A DNA stretch of 56,429 nt, taken from the NCBI GenBank assembly GCA_022340825.1, contig JAJDNE010000008.1:1-56429 (forward strand). The letters are read 5' to 3'. Within the stretch, counting starts at the first letter, position 1; every line of letters begins with the position of its first letter. The notes below the pieces were generated by a model. That model searched no databases. It had not been told where the DNA came from and was given only the letters and a program-made list of their open reading frames with translations. Both the position numbers and the translations under genes were made by a program. The stretch is from Acidiferrobacterales bacterium. Its GTDB lineage: Bacteria; Pseudomonadota; Gammaproteobacteria; Acidiferrobacterales; JAJDNE01. Positions 27,533 through 37,741 of the stretch are shown in pieces.

Positions 27533-28044
27533 GCCTTGCGTCGAAACAGTTCGCGCGGACTCATGACGCGATCAAGAAATAGCTTGCCATCCAGATGATC
27601 GATCTCGTGCTGTATCGCGCGCGACTCGAAACCATGGCAGTGATACTCCCTTGACTCACCGAGCTCGTTGCTGGCTTGAACGCGAATTGCATCAGCGCGC
27701 AGCACATTACCGGTGTAATCTGGTACCGACAAGCAACCTTCCCGCCCTGTTACTTCACCGTCCCGCTCGACAATTTCAGGATTAATCAACACCAACCTGC
27801 CGTTGCGACTGCTTTTCGGTTTTCGGTTGCGATCGCCTTCCAGAACCGGGCTCACATCAACAATCGCTACGCGCTGCGCGACACCAACCTGGGGTGCGGC
27901 AATCCCGACGGCGCCAGGCCCGACAAGCATTGTCTCCTGCAAATCAACTACAAGCTGCACTAGCGATCGGTTGAAATCAGTGACCGGCAACGCGGGATCC
28001 GACAAGCGGGTATCGGGATAGGTAAGTATTTCCAGAACCGCCAA
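27523..28044 (-). CDS. def: Peptide deformylase, second-type paralogue
   Basis: This metal-dependent hydrolase removes the formyl group from new proteins. Motif II EGCLS (102-106, Cys104) and motif III QHEIDH (145-150, His146, Glu147, His150) are intact. Motif I reads AVGIAAPQ, with Ala45 in the place of the usual first glycine. The 173-residue length is normal, but the gene is not linked to fmt, so the main deformylase may lie elsewhere and this may be a second copy. The start is a TTG at 28044, three bases after the upstream ACT gene's stop, so translation is probably coupled. Confidence 0.9.
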   Translation of the reverse strand: MAVLEILTYPDTRLSDPALPVTDFNRSLVQLVVDLQETMLVGPGAVGIAAPQVGVAQRVAIVDVSPVLEGDRNRKPKSSRNGRLVLINPEIVERDGEVTGREGCLSVPDYTGNVLRADAIRVQASNELGESREYHCHGFESRAIQHEIDHLDGKLFLDRVMSPRELFRRKAYK

Positions 28045-28047
28045 GAA

Positions 28048-28569
28048 CTAGCCCACCAGAATGTCGATGGGCTCGACATCGACCTTTAGCCCTTTTTTGT
28101 TTAAAAGCTGAACGGCCGAATCCAGCGCATCGGCACCGTTTTCGACGAAACCATCAATCACTATCACATAGACTGGCGAGTCGCCGGTACCGCTCACTTC
28201 GGAATTCAGGTCGAGAATGGTGAGACCGGCCCCGGCCAGGTCCCCGGTCACGTCGGCAACGATTCCGGTACGGTCGGCACCATAAACACGAATCTGGACA
28301 TTGGGCTCTGGATGCTGATGCAGTTCCGCCTGAATACGATCTATGTGGACATGCAGCCCCATTGACGTGCCCACCGGATCTATTACCTGAGCGAGGTCGC
28401 TTGCACTGCCCTCCCCCCGCACCATCATCATGATCGTGAAATTTCCGCCGAGGCGTGCCATCGAGCTCTCACCGAGACCCCAGCCACCCTCGGACAACAC
28501 CCGACTCAGGCCGGCGACAATCCCGGGCTGATCATGCCCTACCACGGTTACCATATACCAGTTGCTCAT
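28048..28569 (-). CDS. Tandem ACT-domain protein, GcvR-like
   Basis: A 173-residue protein made of two ACT domains (about 5-85 and 90-170): the first opens with VTVVGHDQPGIVAGLSRVL, the second with IRVYGADRTGIVADVTGDL. ACT pairs of this kind bind amino acids and resemble GcvR, which modulates GcvA in glycine cleavage control. There is no DNA-binding part. I choose the ATG at 28569 because GGGAG lies five bases upstream; an in-frame GTG at 28575 also exists. The deformylase follows by three bases. Confidence 0.85.
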   Translation of the reverse strand: MSNWYMVTVVGHDQPGIVAGLSRVLSEGGWGLGESSMARLGGNFTIMMMVRGEGSASDLAQVIDPVGTSMGLHVHIDRIQAELHQHPEPNVQIRVYGADRTGIVADVTGDLAGAGLTILDLNSEVSGTGDSPVYVIVIDGFVENGADALDSAVQLLNKKGLKVDVEPIDILVG

Positions 28570-28627
28570 ATACACTCCCTGCCTTAGGCGCTACTGCCGC
28601 TATTCTAACCTGTTAGGGCCAGAAACA

Positions 28628-28849
28628 ATGTTGATTACCGTGATTGTCTGGATCTATATCGCACTGATGATAGCAATCACCCGATGGCCGGATGTTGGTG
28701 CTATGGTGTTTACCTTTCTGATCCTCGGTGGTATCCCGCTGGTACTGGTTATCTTTATTGTTGTCCGTGGCAGCAAACTGGACGATATTCGCCGTCAGCA
28801 ACGGGCCCGACGCGATGAACAGGAGAAGAATGATTCAGTGCAGGGTTGA
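28628..28849 (+). CDS. Small membrane protein of unknown function
   Basis: A 73-residue protein with two hydrophobic helices (about 2-18 and 24-46) and a strongly charged C-terminal tail (KLDDIRRQQRARRDEQEK). The hydrophobic/charged layout and codon use look genuine, and it is the only plausible gene in this gap. The ATG at 28628 is chosen because the longer frame from 28562 would cover the ACT gene's start. It overlaps the ZIP gene at its 3' end by 15 bases. I do not recognise a family. Confidence 0.6.
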   Translation: MLITVIVWIYIALMIAITRWPDVGAMVFTFLILGGIPLVLVIFIVVRGSKLDDIRRQQRARRDEQEKNDSVQG

Positions 28850-29620
28850 GTGAGTTACATAGATGACCAATACGCCGGCGATAATCAGCAAAAGCTGCTG
28901 AATCGACCCTGAAATATCGGTGCGACGGTGCAGGCCCGGAATCAAATCGGCAACGGCAATGTAGATAAAGCTGGCGGCAGCGATCGAAAGCACATAAGGC
29001 ACGATCGATAGCACCTCCTTTAAAAAGAAGTAGGCCGCGACCCCGCCCACTATCGTTGTCAGGCTCGAGAGCGCATTAAACAGCAGTGCTTTGCTACGAC
29101 TAAATCCACCATGGAGGAGTATGGCAAAGTCGCCTACTTCCTGCGGAATCTCATGAGCGATAATGGCGAGACTGGTGACAATTCCCAAATGGAAATCCGT
29201 GACAAAGGCCGCAGCAATCAATACGCCATCCACCAGGTTATGAACGCCATCACCGATCAGTATCAGACTGGCTGCCGCCTTTTCCTTGGAGTGATCGAAA
29301 TCGGGGACGTGGGCCTCACATTGGTCACTGTGGCAATGGCGCCAGAGAACCAACTTCTCCATCACGAAGAAGATTAATAGGCCCGCCAGAACCGCAATAC
29401 CAATGCCGTGAGCACCCTTGACACCCGGATACTCCAGGGCGTGAGGGATTAGACCGAGAAAAGCTGCACCAAGCAACGCACCAATGGCAAAGCTGACCAG
29501 TGCTGGCAATATCCGGCTCCGGACTCTTTCTGGCAACAACAGGAAGGTGGAGGCAGCCAGCACGCTGAGCACCCCACCCAACAGGCTGAACAGGACAATC
29601 CAGAATAGTAGAGATTCCAT
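28835..29620 (-). CDS. ZIP family metal transporter
   Basis: A 261-residue, eight-helix ZIP transporter that brings zinc or another divalent metal into the cytoplasm. The two metal-site motifs are clear: HNLVDG in helix 4 and HEIPQEVGD in helix 5. The loop between helices 3 and 4 contains a His/Cys/Asp cluster (CHSDQCEAHVPDFDH), which may capture metal. It starts at ATG 29620. The CDF exporter at 9.8-10.9 kb would act in the opposite direction, but the genes are not linked. Confidence 0.92.
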   Translation of the reverse strand: MESLLFWIVLFSLLGGVLSVLAASTFLLLPERVRSRILPALVSFAIGALLGAAFLGLIPHALEYPGVKGAHGIGIAVLAGLLIFFVMEKLVLWRHCHSDQCEAHVPDFDHSKEKAAASLILIGDGVHNLVDGVLIAAAFVTDFHLGIVTSLAIIAHEIPQEVGDFAILLHGGFSRSKALLFNALSSLTTIVGGVAAYFFLKEVLSIVPYVLSIAAASFIYIAVADLIPGLHRRTDISGSIQQLLLIIAGVLVIYVTHSTLH

Positions 29621-29681
29621 CAGGTTTTCAAATCAATAAATAATCGGCGAATCATACCGGAAACCTTGTGCGAATCACGGG

Positions 29682-30440
29682 CTAATTTTCCAACCAGATC
29701 AGCGAAGCCATGCGCCCGGTTACTCCATCGCGGCGATAGGAGAAGAATCGTTCGGCATCGGTCATAGTACAGAACTGTCCACCGTACACCTGACCGGCAC
29801 CCAGTCCCTGCAGCTGCAGTCGGGCAAGGTAATAGAGGTCAGCCAGCCAGTGTTCGTCGTCGATCGCGTGAAACCCTTCTGTTGCAGCCGGGTCAGCGGT
29901 GACGAAAGCGTCATAGACATCCTGCCCGACTTCGAATCTCTCCGGTCCGATGGCAGGACCGAGCCAAACCAGCAACTCGCTAGGTGCTGCAGTGAACGCA
30001 TCCACCGCACTGTTAATCACACCATCAGCCAATCCGCGCCAGCCGGCATGCACGGCAGCCACCTCGGTCCCCGCCTTGTTACACATCAACAGAGGCAGGC
30101 AATCTGCCGTCAGTACCACGCATACCTGGTCGACTTGATTACTATAACTGCCGTCAGCCTCAGGCACGCTGCCGGGATCACCGTGTCGCGCAATTTGCCT
30201 GCCATGTACCTGGTTGAGCCACATCGGCTCATCCGGCAAATGCAATTGCTGACGCAAGAGGTTCCGGTTCGACGCCACACTCTCAGGTTGATCGCCCACG
30301 TGTGCAGCCAGATTGAAACTGTCATAGGGCGGCCGACTAACACCTTGCTCGCGCGTGGTGACCATTGCATGCACCCTGGCTGGTGCCGGCCAATCCGGAA
30401 CAATGTAATGATTACTGGTCAAATCGGGATCCCGGATCAT
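29682..30440 (-). CDS. pgeF: Peptidoglycan editing factor PgeF (YfiH, laccase-domain protein)
   Basis: The 252-residue protein belongs to the YfiH family, once called polyphenol oxidase/laccase-domain. In E. coli it removes wrongly inserted amino acids from peptidoglycan precursors. The metal-site residues appear in NQVHGRQI, LTADCLPLLM and HAGWRGLADG. The ATG at 30440 overlaps the rluD stop as ATGA, the usual rluD-pgeF arrangement in gammaproteobacteria. Length is normal. Confidence 0.93.
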   Translation of the reverse strand: MIRDPDLTSNHYIVPDWPAPARVHAMVTTREQGVSRPPYDSFNLAAHVGDQPESVASNRNLLRQQLHLPDEPMWLNQVHGRQIARHGDPGSVPEADGSYSNQVDQVCVVLTADCLPLLMCNKAGTEVAAVHAGWRGLADGVINSAVDAFTAAPSELLVWLGPAIGPERFEVGQDVYDAFVTADPAATEGFHAIDDEHWLADLYYLARLQLQGLGAGQVYGGQFCTMTDAERFFSYRRDGVTGRMASLIWLEN

Positions 30441-31411
30441 TCGCCATGTTGTTGCAGGTCGGCGCGCAGAACGGCGATTAGTTTTTCCATGTCCACAGGC
30501 ATAGGTGCCTCCCAGAACATTTCCTTACCGGTAATCGGATGGATAAGGCCCAGCTTTCTCGCATGCAGCGCCTGACGTCGGAAATTGCGTAAAGTGCTAA
30601 CAAACATATCGTCACTGTCGGGCGGCAACTTTAGACGGCCACCGTAAACCGGATCACCCAGCACCGGGAAATGAATATAGGCCATGTGCACACGAATCTG
30701 GTGCGTTCGGCCAGTCTCGAGTTTTACATCGACCAGCGTATGTGCCCGAAAACGCTCGATCACGCGATAGTGGCTGATTGCTGGCTTGCCGCGACTGACC
30801 ACGGCCATGCGTTTTCGGTCTTTCGGGTGTCGACCGATCGGCTCATCGACAGTACCACCGGAAATCATTACACCATTAACAATGGTCGTGTATTGACGAT
30901 GCAGTTCGCGAGTTGAAAGCTGGTCGATCAAACTCAGTCTTGCGCGCTCGGTCTTGGCGATCACCATTAATCCCGACGTGTCCTTGTCCAGTCGATGCAC
31001 AATGCCAGCCCTCGCTAATGAACGTAAAGCGGGCGCGTGACTCAACAAGGCATTCAACAAGGTATTGTCCGGATTGCCGGCGCCAGGGTGCACCACCAGC
31101 CCGGCTGGCTTGTTGAGCACCAGAATCTGATCATCCTCAAAGACAATATCGAGCGGTATCGTCTGTGCCGCCCAGTCCTGCATCGGGGCCTCGGGCACAT
31201 TGATCAGGACGGTCTCTCCGCCGAGAAGCTGATCGCGAGGGCGAACCTGCTTGTGATCGACCAATACGTCACCAGCTTTGACCCAGCGTTGTAACTGCGA
31301 ACGTGAAACCTCGGGCACCAGGCCGGCCAACAATGCATCCAGGCGCGTGGCCTCAACGCCACGTACCACGCAAAACGTTAACGAGCCCCGATCCTGGTTC
31401 AAATTTTCCAT
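30437..31411 (-). CDS. rluD: 23S rRNA pseudouridine synthase RluD
   Basis: RluD makes three pseudouridines in helix 69 of 23S rRNA. The 324-residue protein has an S4-like RNA-binding domain (about 18-80, QRWVKAGDVLVDHKQV) and a RluA-type catalytic domain with HRLDKDTSGLMV, which contains the catalytic Asp. GRHPKDRKRMAVV and the C-terminal QALHARKLGLIHP are also typical. It is divergent from bamD across 66 bases, a conserved pairing, and overlaps pgeF. Confidence 0.96.
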   Translation of the reverse strand: MENLNQDRGSLTFCVVRGVEATRLDALLAGLVPEVSRSQLQRWVKAGDVLVDHKQVRPRDQLLGGETVLINVPEAPMQDWAAQTIPLDIVFEDDQILVLNKPAGLVVHPGAGNPDNTLLNALLSHAPALRSLARAGIVHRLDKDTSGLMVIAKTERARLSLIDQLSTRELHRQYTTIVNGVMISGGTVDEPIGRHPKDRKRMAVVSRGKPAISHYRVIERFRAHTLVDVKLETGRTHQIRVHMAYIHFPVLGDPVYGGRLKLPPDSDDMFVSTLRNFRRQALHARKLGLIHPITGKEMFWEAPMPVDMEKLIAVLRADLQQHGE

Positions 31412-31477
31412 AAATTTACTGACTGATGAATTCGCGGTAAGCTTGCGCCCGCATTTGTCAGCAGGCCCGATTTCCTC

Positions 31478-32287
31478 ATGAATTTCAAGTTATTCAGCGC
31501 CCCGTTTCTCATCCTGATGCTTCTCAGCGCGGGTTGTGCCAATCTCAAGGAAGAAACCGACAGTACCAAAGATTGGTCGGCAGAACGATTGTATCAGGAG
31601 GCGAAAGACGAGCAGGAAAAGGGTAATTTCGAAGCGGCGATTTCCAACCTGGAGAAACTGGAGGCCCGCTACCCCTACGGCAACTATGCAGCGCAGGCGC
31701 AACTCGACGTTGCCTATATTTACTACAAGGACAACGAGCCAACCCTGGCGCTCGCGGCCACCGAGCGATTTATCCGGCTGCACCCGACTCATCCCAATGT
31801 TGACTATGCCTACTACCTGAAGGGGCTAATTTATTTCAACGTCAAGCGTGGAGCGTTTGACTTTTTGCTCGGAAAAAACGTCGATTACTCGGACCGCGAT
31901 CCCAAGGCCATGCGCGATGCCATGGCTGCGTTTCAGGACCTGGTCAAACGCTTCCCTGACAGTAAATATGCGCCGGACGCGTACCAGCGTATCGTTTACC
32001 TGATTAATCTTATGGCCAAGTACGAAATCCATGTTGCGCGCCATTATTACGACCTGGAGGCATATGTCGCCACCGTCAATCGCTGCAAATTCGTACTGGA
32101 AAACTACCAGCAAACGCCGGCGACAGAAGACGCACTCGGCATCATGTCCATGGCCTACATGAAAATGGGGTATACAACACTGATGGATGATGCGCTGCGA
32201 GTTTTAAAGTTGAACTTCCCGGAAAGTAACTATTTCAAACGCATCGCGCAGATGAAAAATGCTGAGGGCGAAGACGACGCCGGCTAG
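31478..32287 (+). CDS. bamD: Outer membrane protein assembly factor BamD
   Basis: BamD is the essential lipoprotein partner of BamA in inserting beta-barrel proteins. The lipobox LSAGC puts the lipidated cysteine at residue 20 after a short signal peptide. The mature part contains five TPR-like repeats, for example AERLYQEAKDEQEKGNFEAA and the characteristic RGAFDFLLGKNVDYSDRDP. The 269-residue length is typical. It is divergent from rluD and converges on glnB with an 18-base gap; no clear terminator is seen there. Confidence 0.96.
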   Translation: MNFKLFSAPFLILMLLSAGCANLKEETDSTKDWSAERLYQEAKDEQEKGNFEAAISNLEKLEARYPYGNYAAQAQLDVAYIYYKDNEPTLALAATERFIRLHPTHPNVDYAYYLKGLIYFNVKRGAFDFLLGKNVDYSDRDPKAMRDAMAAFQDLVKRFPDSKYAPDAYQRIVYLINLMAKYEIHVARHYYDLEAYVATVNRCKFVLENYQQTPATEDALGIMSMAYMKMGYTTLMDDALRVLKLNFPESNYFKRIAQMKNAEGEDDAG

Positions 32288-32305
32288 CGCCGCCTCGCCT
32301 GAAGA

Positions 32306-32650
<345 letters not shown>

Positions 32651-32704
32651 CTAATCCTTTTACAAATAGGATGCTGACAAAGTTCGCTAAACATACCACA
32701 ACTC

Positions 32705-34333
32705 TTATTCACTTTCGTCCTCCCGATAACCCGAAGTAATGGGGTACCGGCGGTCTCGACCGAAGGCCCTGGGTGTCACCCGCACACCCGGGGCGGCCTG
32801 GCGACGTTTGTATTCGTTGCGGTCGACCATGCGAATCACTCGGCGTACGGTCTCAGGATCGTAGCCCTCGGCAATAATATCCTCCGGCGTCGCGTCCTGC
32901 TCAACATAGTCCTCAAGGATAGCGTCCAGCACATCGTATTCGGGCAATGAGTCAGTATCCTGCTGATCGGGCGCCAACTCAGCTGAGGGTTCGCGCTCGA
33001 TGACACGTTCGGGTATCACCTGACCAAGCCGGTTCCGGTAGCGGGCCAGGCGATAGACCATGGTCTTCGGTACATCTTTAATGGCAGCGAAGCCGCCGGC
33101 CATATCACCGTAGAGGGTTGCGTAACCTACCGCCATCTCACTCTTGTTGCCGGTGGTCAGCACCATCCTGCCGGTCTTGTTGGAGATCGCCATGAGCAAC
33201 ATCCCGCGGATGCGGGCCTGCAGATTTTCTTCTGTCGTGTCTGTAGCCATGCCGGCAAACCGCTCTGACAACGCAAGCTCGAACGCGGTAAACATCTCCT
33301 TGATGGGAATAACGGAATACTTGACCCCGAGTGTCTCTGCCTGCAGCTTTGCGTCCTCGAGGCTCATGTCCCGCGTATAGCGCGACGGCATCATCACCGC
33401 CTCGACCTGATCCTCCCCAAGCGCATCGACGGCGATGGTCAACGTCAACGCCGAATCGACACCGCCGGACAGCCCGATGACAACACCGGGAAAACCGTTC
33501 TTCCGCACATAGTCGCGAACGCCGAGAACCAGCGCACCGTAAACGCTTTCGTCGTCGGCAGATTCAGGCGCGATATCGCCCGGTACGGGATTTCCTTGCT
33601 CATCAACATCGACCACAATGAGTCGCGGCTCGTACGAGGGCGCGCGATGGGTCAATTCACCCTCGCGATCGACGACAAACGAACTGCCATCAAATACCAA
33701 CTCATCCTGGCCCCCGACCTGGTTCACATAAAGCACCGGCACATTATTGGCGCTGGCACGCTCGCGCAACAGGCTTTCCCGTTCTCGCCATTTATTAATA
33801 TGAAACGGCGACGCGTTCAGGTTGAGGATAAGTTGCGCGCCATGCGCTACCGCCTGCTGAATCGGTCCGGGCTCCCAGACGTCTTCACAAATGGTGATGG
33901 CCATCGACAGTCCTTTAACCTCAACCAGGCAGGGTTCGGCACCAGCGGTGAAATAGCGCTTTTCATCGAAGACAGCATAGTTGGGCAGGCATTGCTTGCG
34001 GTAGACGGCAATCAACTCACCGGAGCGAATGATCGCAGCGGCATTAAAGCGAACACCATTCTCAATCAGCGGATAACCGACGACAATAGTCAGATCAATT
34101 GCAGCGTCTTCCAGTCGTGCCAGCGCGCGCCCTACTTCAATATACAGGCCCGGCCTTAGCAGTAGATCTTCCGGAGGGTAACCGGTCAGCGTAAGCTCCG
34201 GAAAGACGATAACATCTGCAGCAAGCTCGTCTTTTGCCGTTCGTGCCGATGCGATGACCTGCTCGACATTGCCTGCCATATCCCCGACCAGCAGGTTCAA
34301 CTGGCCCATGACAATGCGGAGACCGTTTTTCAT
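32705..34333 (-). CDS. nadE: Glutamine-dependent NAD+ synthase
   Basis: The 542-residue enzyme has an N-terminal nitrilase-type glutaminase domain (1-260, with Glu in [16 protein letters not shown] and the nucleophile in ICEDVW) and a C-terminal ammonia-using NAD synthase domain with the PP-loop [11 protein letters not shown]. It turns nicotinic acid adenine dinucleotide into NAD with glutamine nitrogen. Its ATG overlaps the sucD stop codon (34330-34333), so the two are coupled; glnB follows. Confidence 0.96.
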   Translation of the reverse strand: MKNGLRIVMGQLNLLVGDMAGNVEQVIASARTAKDELAADVIVFPELTLTGYPPEDLLLRPGLYIEVGRALARLEDAAIDLTIVVGYPLIENGVRFNAAAIIRSGELIAVYRKQCLPNYAVFDEKRYFTAGAEPCLVEVKGLSMAITICEDVWEPGPIQQAVAHGAQLILNLNASPFHINKWRERESLLRERASANNVPVLYVNQVGGQDELVFDGSSFVVDREGELTHRAPSYEPRLIVVDVDEQGNPVPGDIAPESADDESVYGALVLGVRDYVRKNGFPGVVIGLSGGVDSALTLTIAVDALGEDQVEAVMMPSRYTRDMSLEDAKLQAETLGVKYSVIPIKEMFTAFELALSERFAGMATDTTEENLQARIRGMLLMAISNKTGRMVLTTGNKSEMAVGYATLYGDMAGGFAAIKDVPKTMVYRLARYRNRLGQVIPERVIEREPSAELAPDQQDTDSLPEYDVLDAILEDYVEQDATPEDIIAEGYDPETVRRVIRMVDRNEYKRRQAAPGVRVTPRAFGRDRRYPITSGYREDESE

Positions 34334-35205
34334 CCGCCGCTCAATACGGTATGCATTCGCTGCCCCATCTCGGCCGGCGATCGGACTGTATGTACACCGG
34401 CTGTCTCCAGCGCCTCGTATTTCTCGTCAGCAGTACCCTTGCCACCGGCGATGACGGCACCGGCATGACCCATGCGTTTGCCCTTGGGTGCGGTGACGCC
34501 GGCGATATAGGCAACGACCGGTTTTGATACATGCGCCTGAATATATTCAGCTGCTTCTTCCTCGGCCTGTCCGCCGATTTCACCGACAAGGATAATGCCC
34601 TCGGTCTGCGGATCTGACTCGAACAGTTTCAGACAGTCAATAAAATCCAGCCCGTGAATGGGGTCGCCACCAATACCTACACAGGTACTCTGGCCCAGCT
34701 TTGTCGTCGTCGTCTGATGCACCGCCTCGTAAGTGAGGGTGCCGGAACGCGAAACGATGCCAATTCTCCCGGGGAGGTGTATCGAACCTGGCATGATGCC
34801 GATCTTGCATTCACCCGGCGTGATCACGCCGGGGCAGTTCGGCCCGATCAGACTGGCATCATGGTCGGCCAGTGCCGCCTTCACACGCAACATATCGAGT
34901 ACCGGGATACCTTCGGTGATACAAACGATGGTCTGAATGCCTGCAGCGGCAGCCTCAAGAATAGAATCGGCGGCGAATGCCGCGGGCACATAAATCATGG
35001 TTGCATTGGCGCCGGTTTCTTTGACGGCATCGCGCACGGTATCGAATACCGGTCGGTCGAGATGGCGTTGACCGCCCTTGCCAGGGGTAACACCGCCAAC
35101 CAGTTGCGTGCCATAGGCAATTGCCTGTTCCGAATGGAATGTGCCCTGCTTGCCGGTAAAGCCCTGACAGATCACCTTGGTCTCTTTATTGATCAGAATA
35201 CTCAT
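34330..35205 (-). CDS. sucD: Succinyl-CoA ligase alpha subunit
   Basis: SucD binds CoA and carries the phosphohistidine of succinyl-CoA synthetase in the TCA cycle. The CoA-binding N terminus [19 protein letters not shown] and the C-terminal [14 protein letters not shown] with the active histidine (GHAGA) are intact; 291 residues is normal. It follows sucC by 14 bases and overlaps nadE by four. Confidence 0.97.
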   Translation of the reverse strand: MSILINKETKVICQGFTGKQGTFHSEQAIAYGTQLVGGVTPGKGGQRHLDRPVFDTVRDAVKETGANATMIYVPAAFAADSILEAAAAGIQTIVCITEGIPVLDMLRVKAALADHDASLIGPNCPGVITPGECKIGIMPGSIHLPGRIGIVSRSGTLTYEAVHQTTTTKLGQSTCVGIGGDPIHGLDFIDCLKLFESDPQTEGIILVGEIGGQAEEEAAEYIQAHVSKPVVAYIAGVTAPKGKRMGHAGAVIAGGKGTADEKYEALETAGVHTVRSPAEMGQRMHTVLSGG

Positions 35206-35219
35206 CGATACTTTCCTGG

Positions 35220-36383
35220 TCAGACGGTTGCCGCAGCAACAGCTTTTTGCGCAGCATCAGTCAGTTCACCGGCTGCGGTTATGGCAAGACCGCTTTGTTC
35301 GAGCAGTTCACGACCCTGTGCGGCATTGGTGCCCTCCAGTCTCACCACAATCGGGATTGAGGTCTGGATCTCCCTGACCGCCGACACAATACCCTCGGCA
35401 ATCAGGTCACAACGAACAATACCTCCAAAAATATTGACCAGTATGGCTTTGACGTTTTCATCTGACAGAATAATTTTTAGTGCCTCGGCGACCTTGTCCG
35501 ATGTTGTGCCACCACCAACGTCGAGAAAGTTCGCAGGGCTGCCGCCGTGAAGCTGAATCAAGTCCATGGTTGCCATCGCCAGGCCAGCACCATTGACCAT
35601 ACAACCGATATTGCCCTCAAGTGCCACATAGTTCAGCCCGAACTGATGCGCCTTGTGCTCCTTCGGGTCTTCCTGTGTCGGGTCACGTAGCTCCTCGATA
35701 CCCTTCTGGCGATACAGCGCGCTGTCATCAATATTGATCTTGGCGTCGAGTGCCACCAGCTCACCGTCGGATGTCACCACCAGGGGATTAATCTCCAGCA
35801 GGCTAAGGTCACGCGCCAAAAACAGGTGATATATCGCCATCATCATCTTTACCAGCGCGCCAATCTGTTGCCCTTCCAACGCCAGACCAAAGGCGATTTC
35901 TCGACATTGGTACGCTTGCAGACCGGTGATCGGATCAACAATTGCCTTCAATATTTTTTCGGGTGTTGCGGCGGCAACCTCCTCGATCTCGGTACCGCCT
36001 TCCGCCGAAGCGATAAACACTATTCGTTCCAGACCACGATCCACCAGGCAAGCGAGATACAATTCCCGCTCAATTGCGCAGGGAGTTTCAACCAAAATGC
36101 GATCCACGGGCTGACCCTGAGCAGTCGTCTGGTGCGTCACCAGTCGCGTGCCAAGCAGGCTGTCGACCGCCTTTTCCAGCTCATCGCGCCCGGCGACCAC
36201 TTTGACGCCACCGGCCTTGCCACGCCCGCCGGCATGCACCTGGGCCTTTACCACCCAGCCGTCTCCGCCTAGTTCGTCCGCAACTGATAATGCCTCGCGC
36301 ACGGAAAAGGCGGCCTTGCCCGTGGGTACTGGCACGCCGTTTTCGTGCAGCAGCGCCTTGGCCTGATACTCATGGAGATTCAT
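35220..36383 (-). CDS. sucC: Succinyl-CoA ligase beta subunit
   Basis: SucC provides the ATP-grasp nucleotide site of succinyl-CoA synthetase. The 387-residue protein begins with [20 protein letters not shown], the family's standard start, so I use the ATG at 36383 rather than the in-frame codon at 36434. The [13 protein letters not shown]-like segment appears here as [13 protein letters not shown], and [13 protein letters not shown] is near the C terminus. It leads the row sucC-sucD-nadE-glnB and is divergent from the FemAB-like gene. Confidence 0.97.
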   Translation of the reverse strand: MNLHEYQAKALLHENGVPVPTGKAAFSVREALSVADELGGDGWVVKAQVHAGGRGKAGGVKVVAGRDELEKAVDSLLGTRLVTHQTTAQGQPVDRILVETPCAIERELYLACLVDRGLERIVFIASAEGGTEIEEVAAATPEKILKAIVDPITGLQAYQCREIAFGLALEGQQIGALVKMMMAIYHLFLARDLSLLEINPLVVTSDGELVALDAKINIDDSALYRQKGIEELRDPTQEDPKEHKAHQFGLNYVALEGNIGCMVNGAGLAMATMDLIQLHGGSPANFLDVGGGTTSDKVAEALKIILSDENVKAILVNIFGGIVRCDLIAEGIVSAVREIQTSIPIVVRLEGTNAAQGRELLEQSGLAITAAGELTDAAQKAVAAATV

Positions 36384-36550
36384 TTTGAAGAAGCCTTTGT
36401 TGGTATTAGTATTGAAACGCCTATTTTCGGACAAAAACTGCGTTGCGTCGACTAACTCTGACCGGCCACCCGGGTTGTGGGGATTATTTCACGCGGTGAT
36501 TGGTTATATTGACACCCACGGACCGACAATCGGGAATCCCCACCGAATAG

Positions 36551-37720
36551 TTGAAAAGTACAGTGAACAACGACAGCAGTCCAAGACAAATCCAGCTCGC
36601 GAAGAATATTGAAACTGTCGACGCAGAACAGTGGAACCGGTTAGCCGGTGACCAGAATCCGTTCTTGCGACACGAGTTTTTGCTCGCATTGGAACAAACC
36701 GGTTGCGTCGGTGACGGCACGGCCTGGCAACCCCGTCACCTGCTACTGATAGAGAAAGGCACCCTGGTCGGCGCAGTTCCGCTTTACCTGAAGTATGATT
36801 CCTATGGTGAATACGTATTCGATTGGGCATGGGCCAACGCATATCAACAAAACGGTCTGTCCTACTATCCAAAGCTGGTTGCCGCAGTCCCGTTTACACC
36901 TGTTACCGGATCGCGCATGTTGGCCAATCCTGGTGAGCATCAGGACACGATTCGCCGGCAATTGATTGAAGCCGCACTCGCGCTGGCCAATTCGCTGAAT
37001 GTCTCCTCCCTGCACTGGCTGTTCACACCGTCATCGGAGACCGGGCTACTGGTACAACATCAGCACCTGAAACGAACTGGTTACCAGTTTCACTGGGCCA
37101 ACGCAGGCTATTCATCGTTTGATGATTTTCTTGAGACCTTTTCGTCCTCCAAACGCAAAAAGGTGAAACGTGAGCGGCGCCACGTGCGCGACGCCGGAAT
37201 CGAAATGGAGATCGTTGAAGGGCGCGCCATTGACGATAATCTGTGGCGCAAGTTCTATGCCTTTTATCGCTCTACTATCGAGTGCCGTGGTGCAATCCCG
37301 TACCTGAATCTGGATTTTTTTCGCGAAATCGGTCGAAGCATGGCGGACAATATAGTCCTGGTCCTGGCACGACAGGAAGATCGTTACGTCGCTGGCGCAC
37401 TGAACCTGAAAGGCAGAGACACCCTCTTTGGCCGATACTGGGGCTCACTTGAAGAGTACAACAGCCTGCATTTCGAGACCTGTTATTACCGTGCAATTGA
37501 TTACTGCATTGAAAACGACCTGCAGCGTTTTGAAGCTGGCGCACAGGGTGAACACAAATTGAGTCGTGGATTTCTTCCTTCCAGCACCTACTCGGCTCAC
37601 TGGCTCAGGCACCCGGAGTTCTATCGCGCGATTTCGGAGTTTCTGGAGCGGGAACAGCACGGGGTAGAAGACTACGTGGATTTACTCGAACGACACTCGC
37701 CCTATAAAAAGGCACCCTGA
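36551..37720 (+). CDS. FemAB-like/GNAT acyltransferase (COG3146, formerly DUF482)
   Basis: A 389-residue protein of the DUF482/FemAB-like family: two GNAT folds, the first with PFLRHEFLLALEQTG and WQPRHLLL, the second with SSKRKKVKRERRHV and the typical ending FEAGAQGEHKLSRGFLPSSTYSAHW. Members are thought to transfer aminoacyl or acyl groups, perhaps in cell-wall work, but the reaction is unproven. The start is ambiguous between TTG 36551 and GTG 36563; neither has a strong ribosome site. The aat gene follows by 21 bases, so the two are likely co-transcribed. Confidence 0.88.
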   Translation: MKSTVNNDSSPRQIQLAKNIETVDAEQWNRLAGDQNPFLRHEFLLALEQTGCVGDGTAWQPRHLLLIEKGTLVGAVPLYLKYDSYGEYVFDWAWANAYQQNGLSYYPKLVAAVPFTPVTGSRMLANPGEHQDTIRRQLIEAALALANSLNVSSLHWLFTPSSETGLLVQHQHLKRTGYQFHWANAGYSSFDDFLETFSSSKRKKVKRERRHVRDAGIEMEIVEGRAIDDNLWRKFYAFYRSTIECRGAIPYLNLDFFREIGRSMADNIVLVLARQEDRYVAGALNLKGRDTLFGRYWGSLEEYNSLHFETCYYRAIDYCIENDLQRFEAGAQGEHKLSRGFLPSSTYSAHWLRHPEFYRAISEFLEREQHGVEDYVDLLERHSPYKKAP

Positions 37721-37741
37721 ACTCGTTACAATTACGCTACC

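Noticed and set aside
34654-35550. 298-codon open frame on the plus strand
   Set aside because: Antisense to sucD and the end of sucC, with no domain; the opposite strand is certain.
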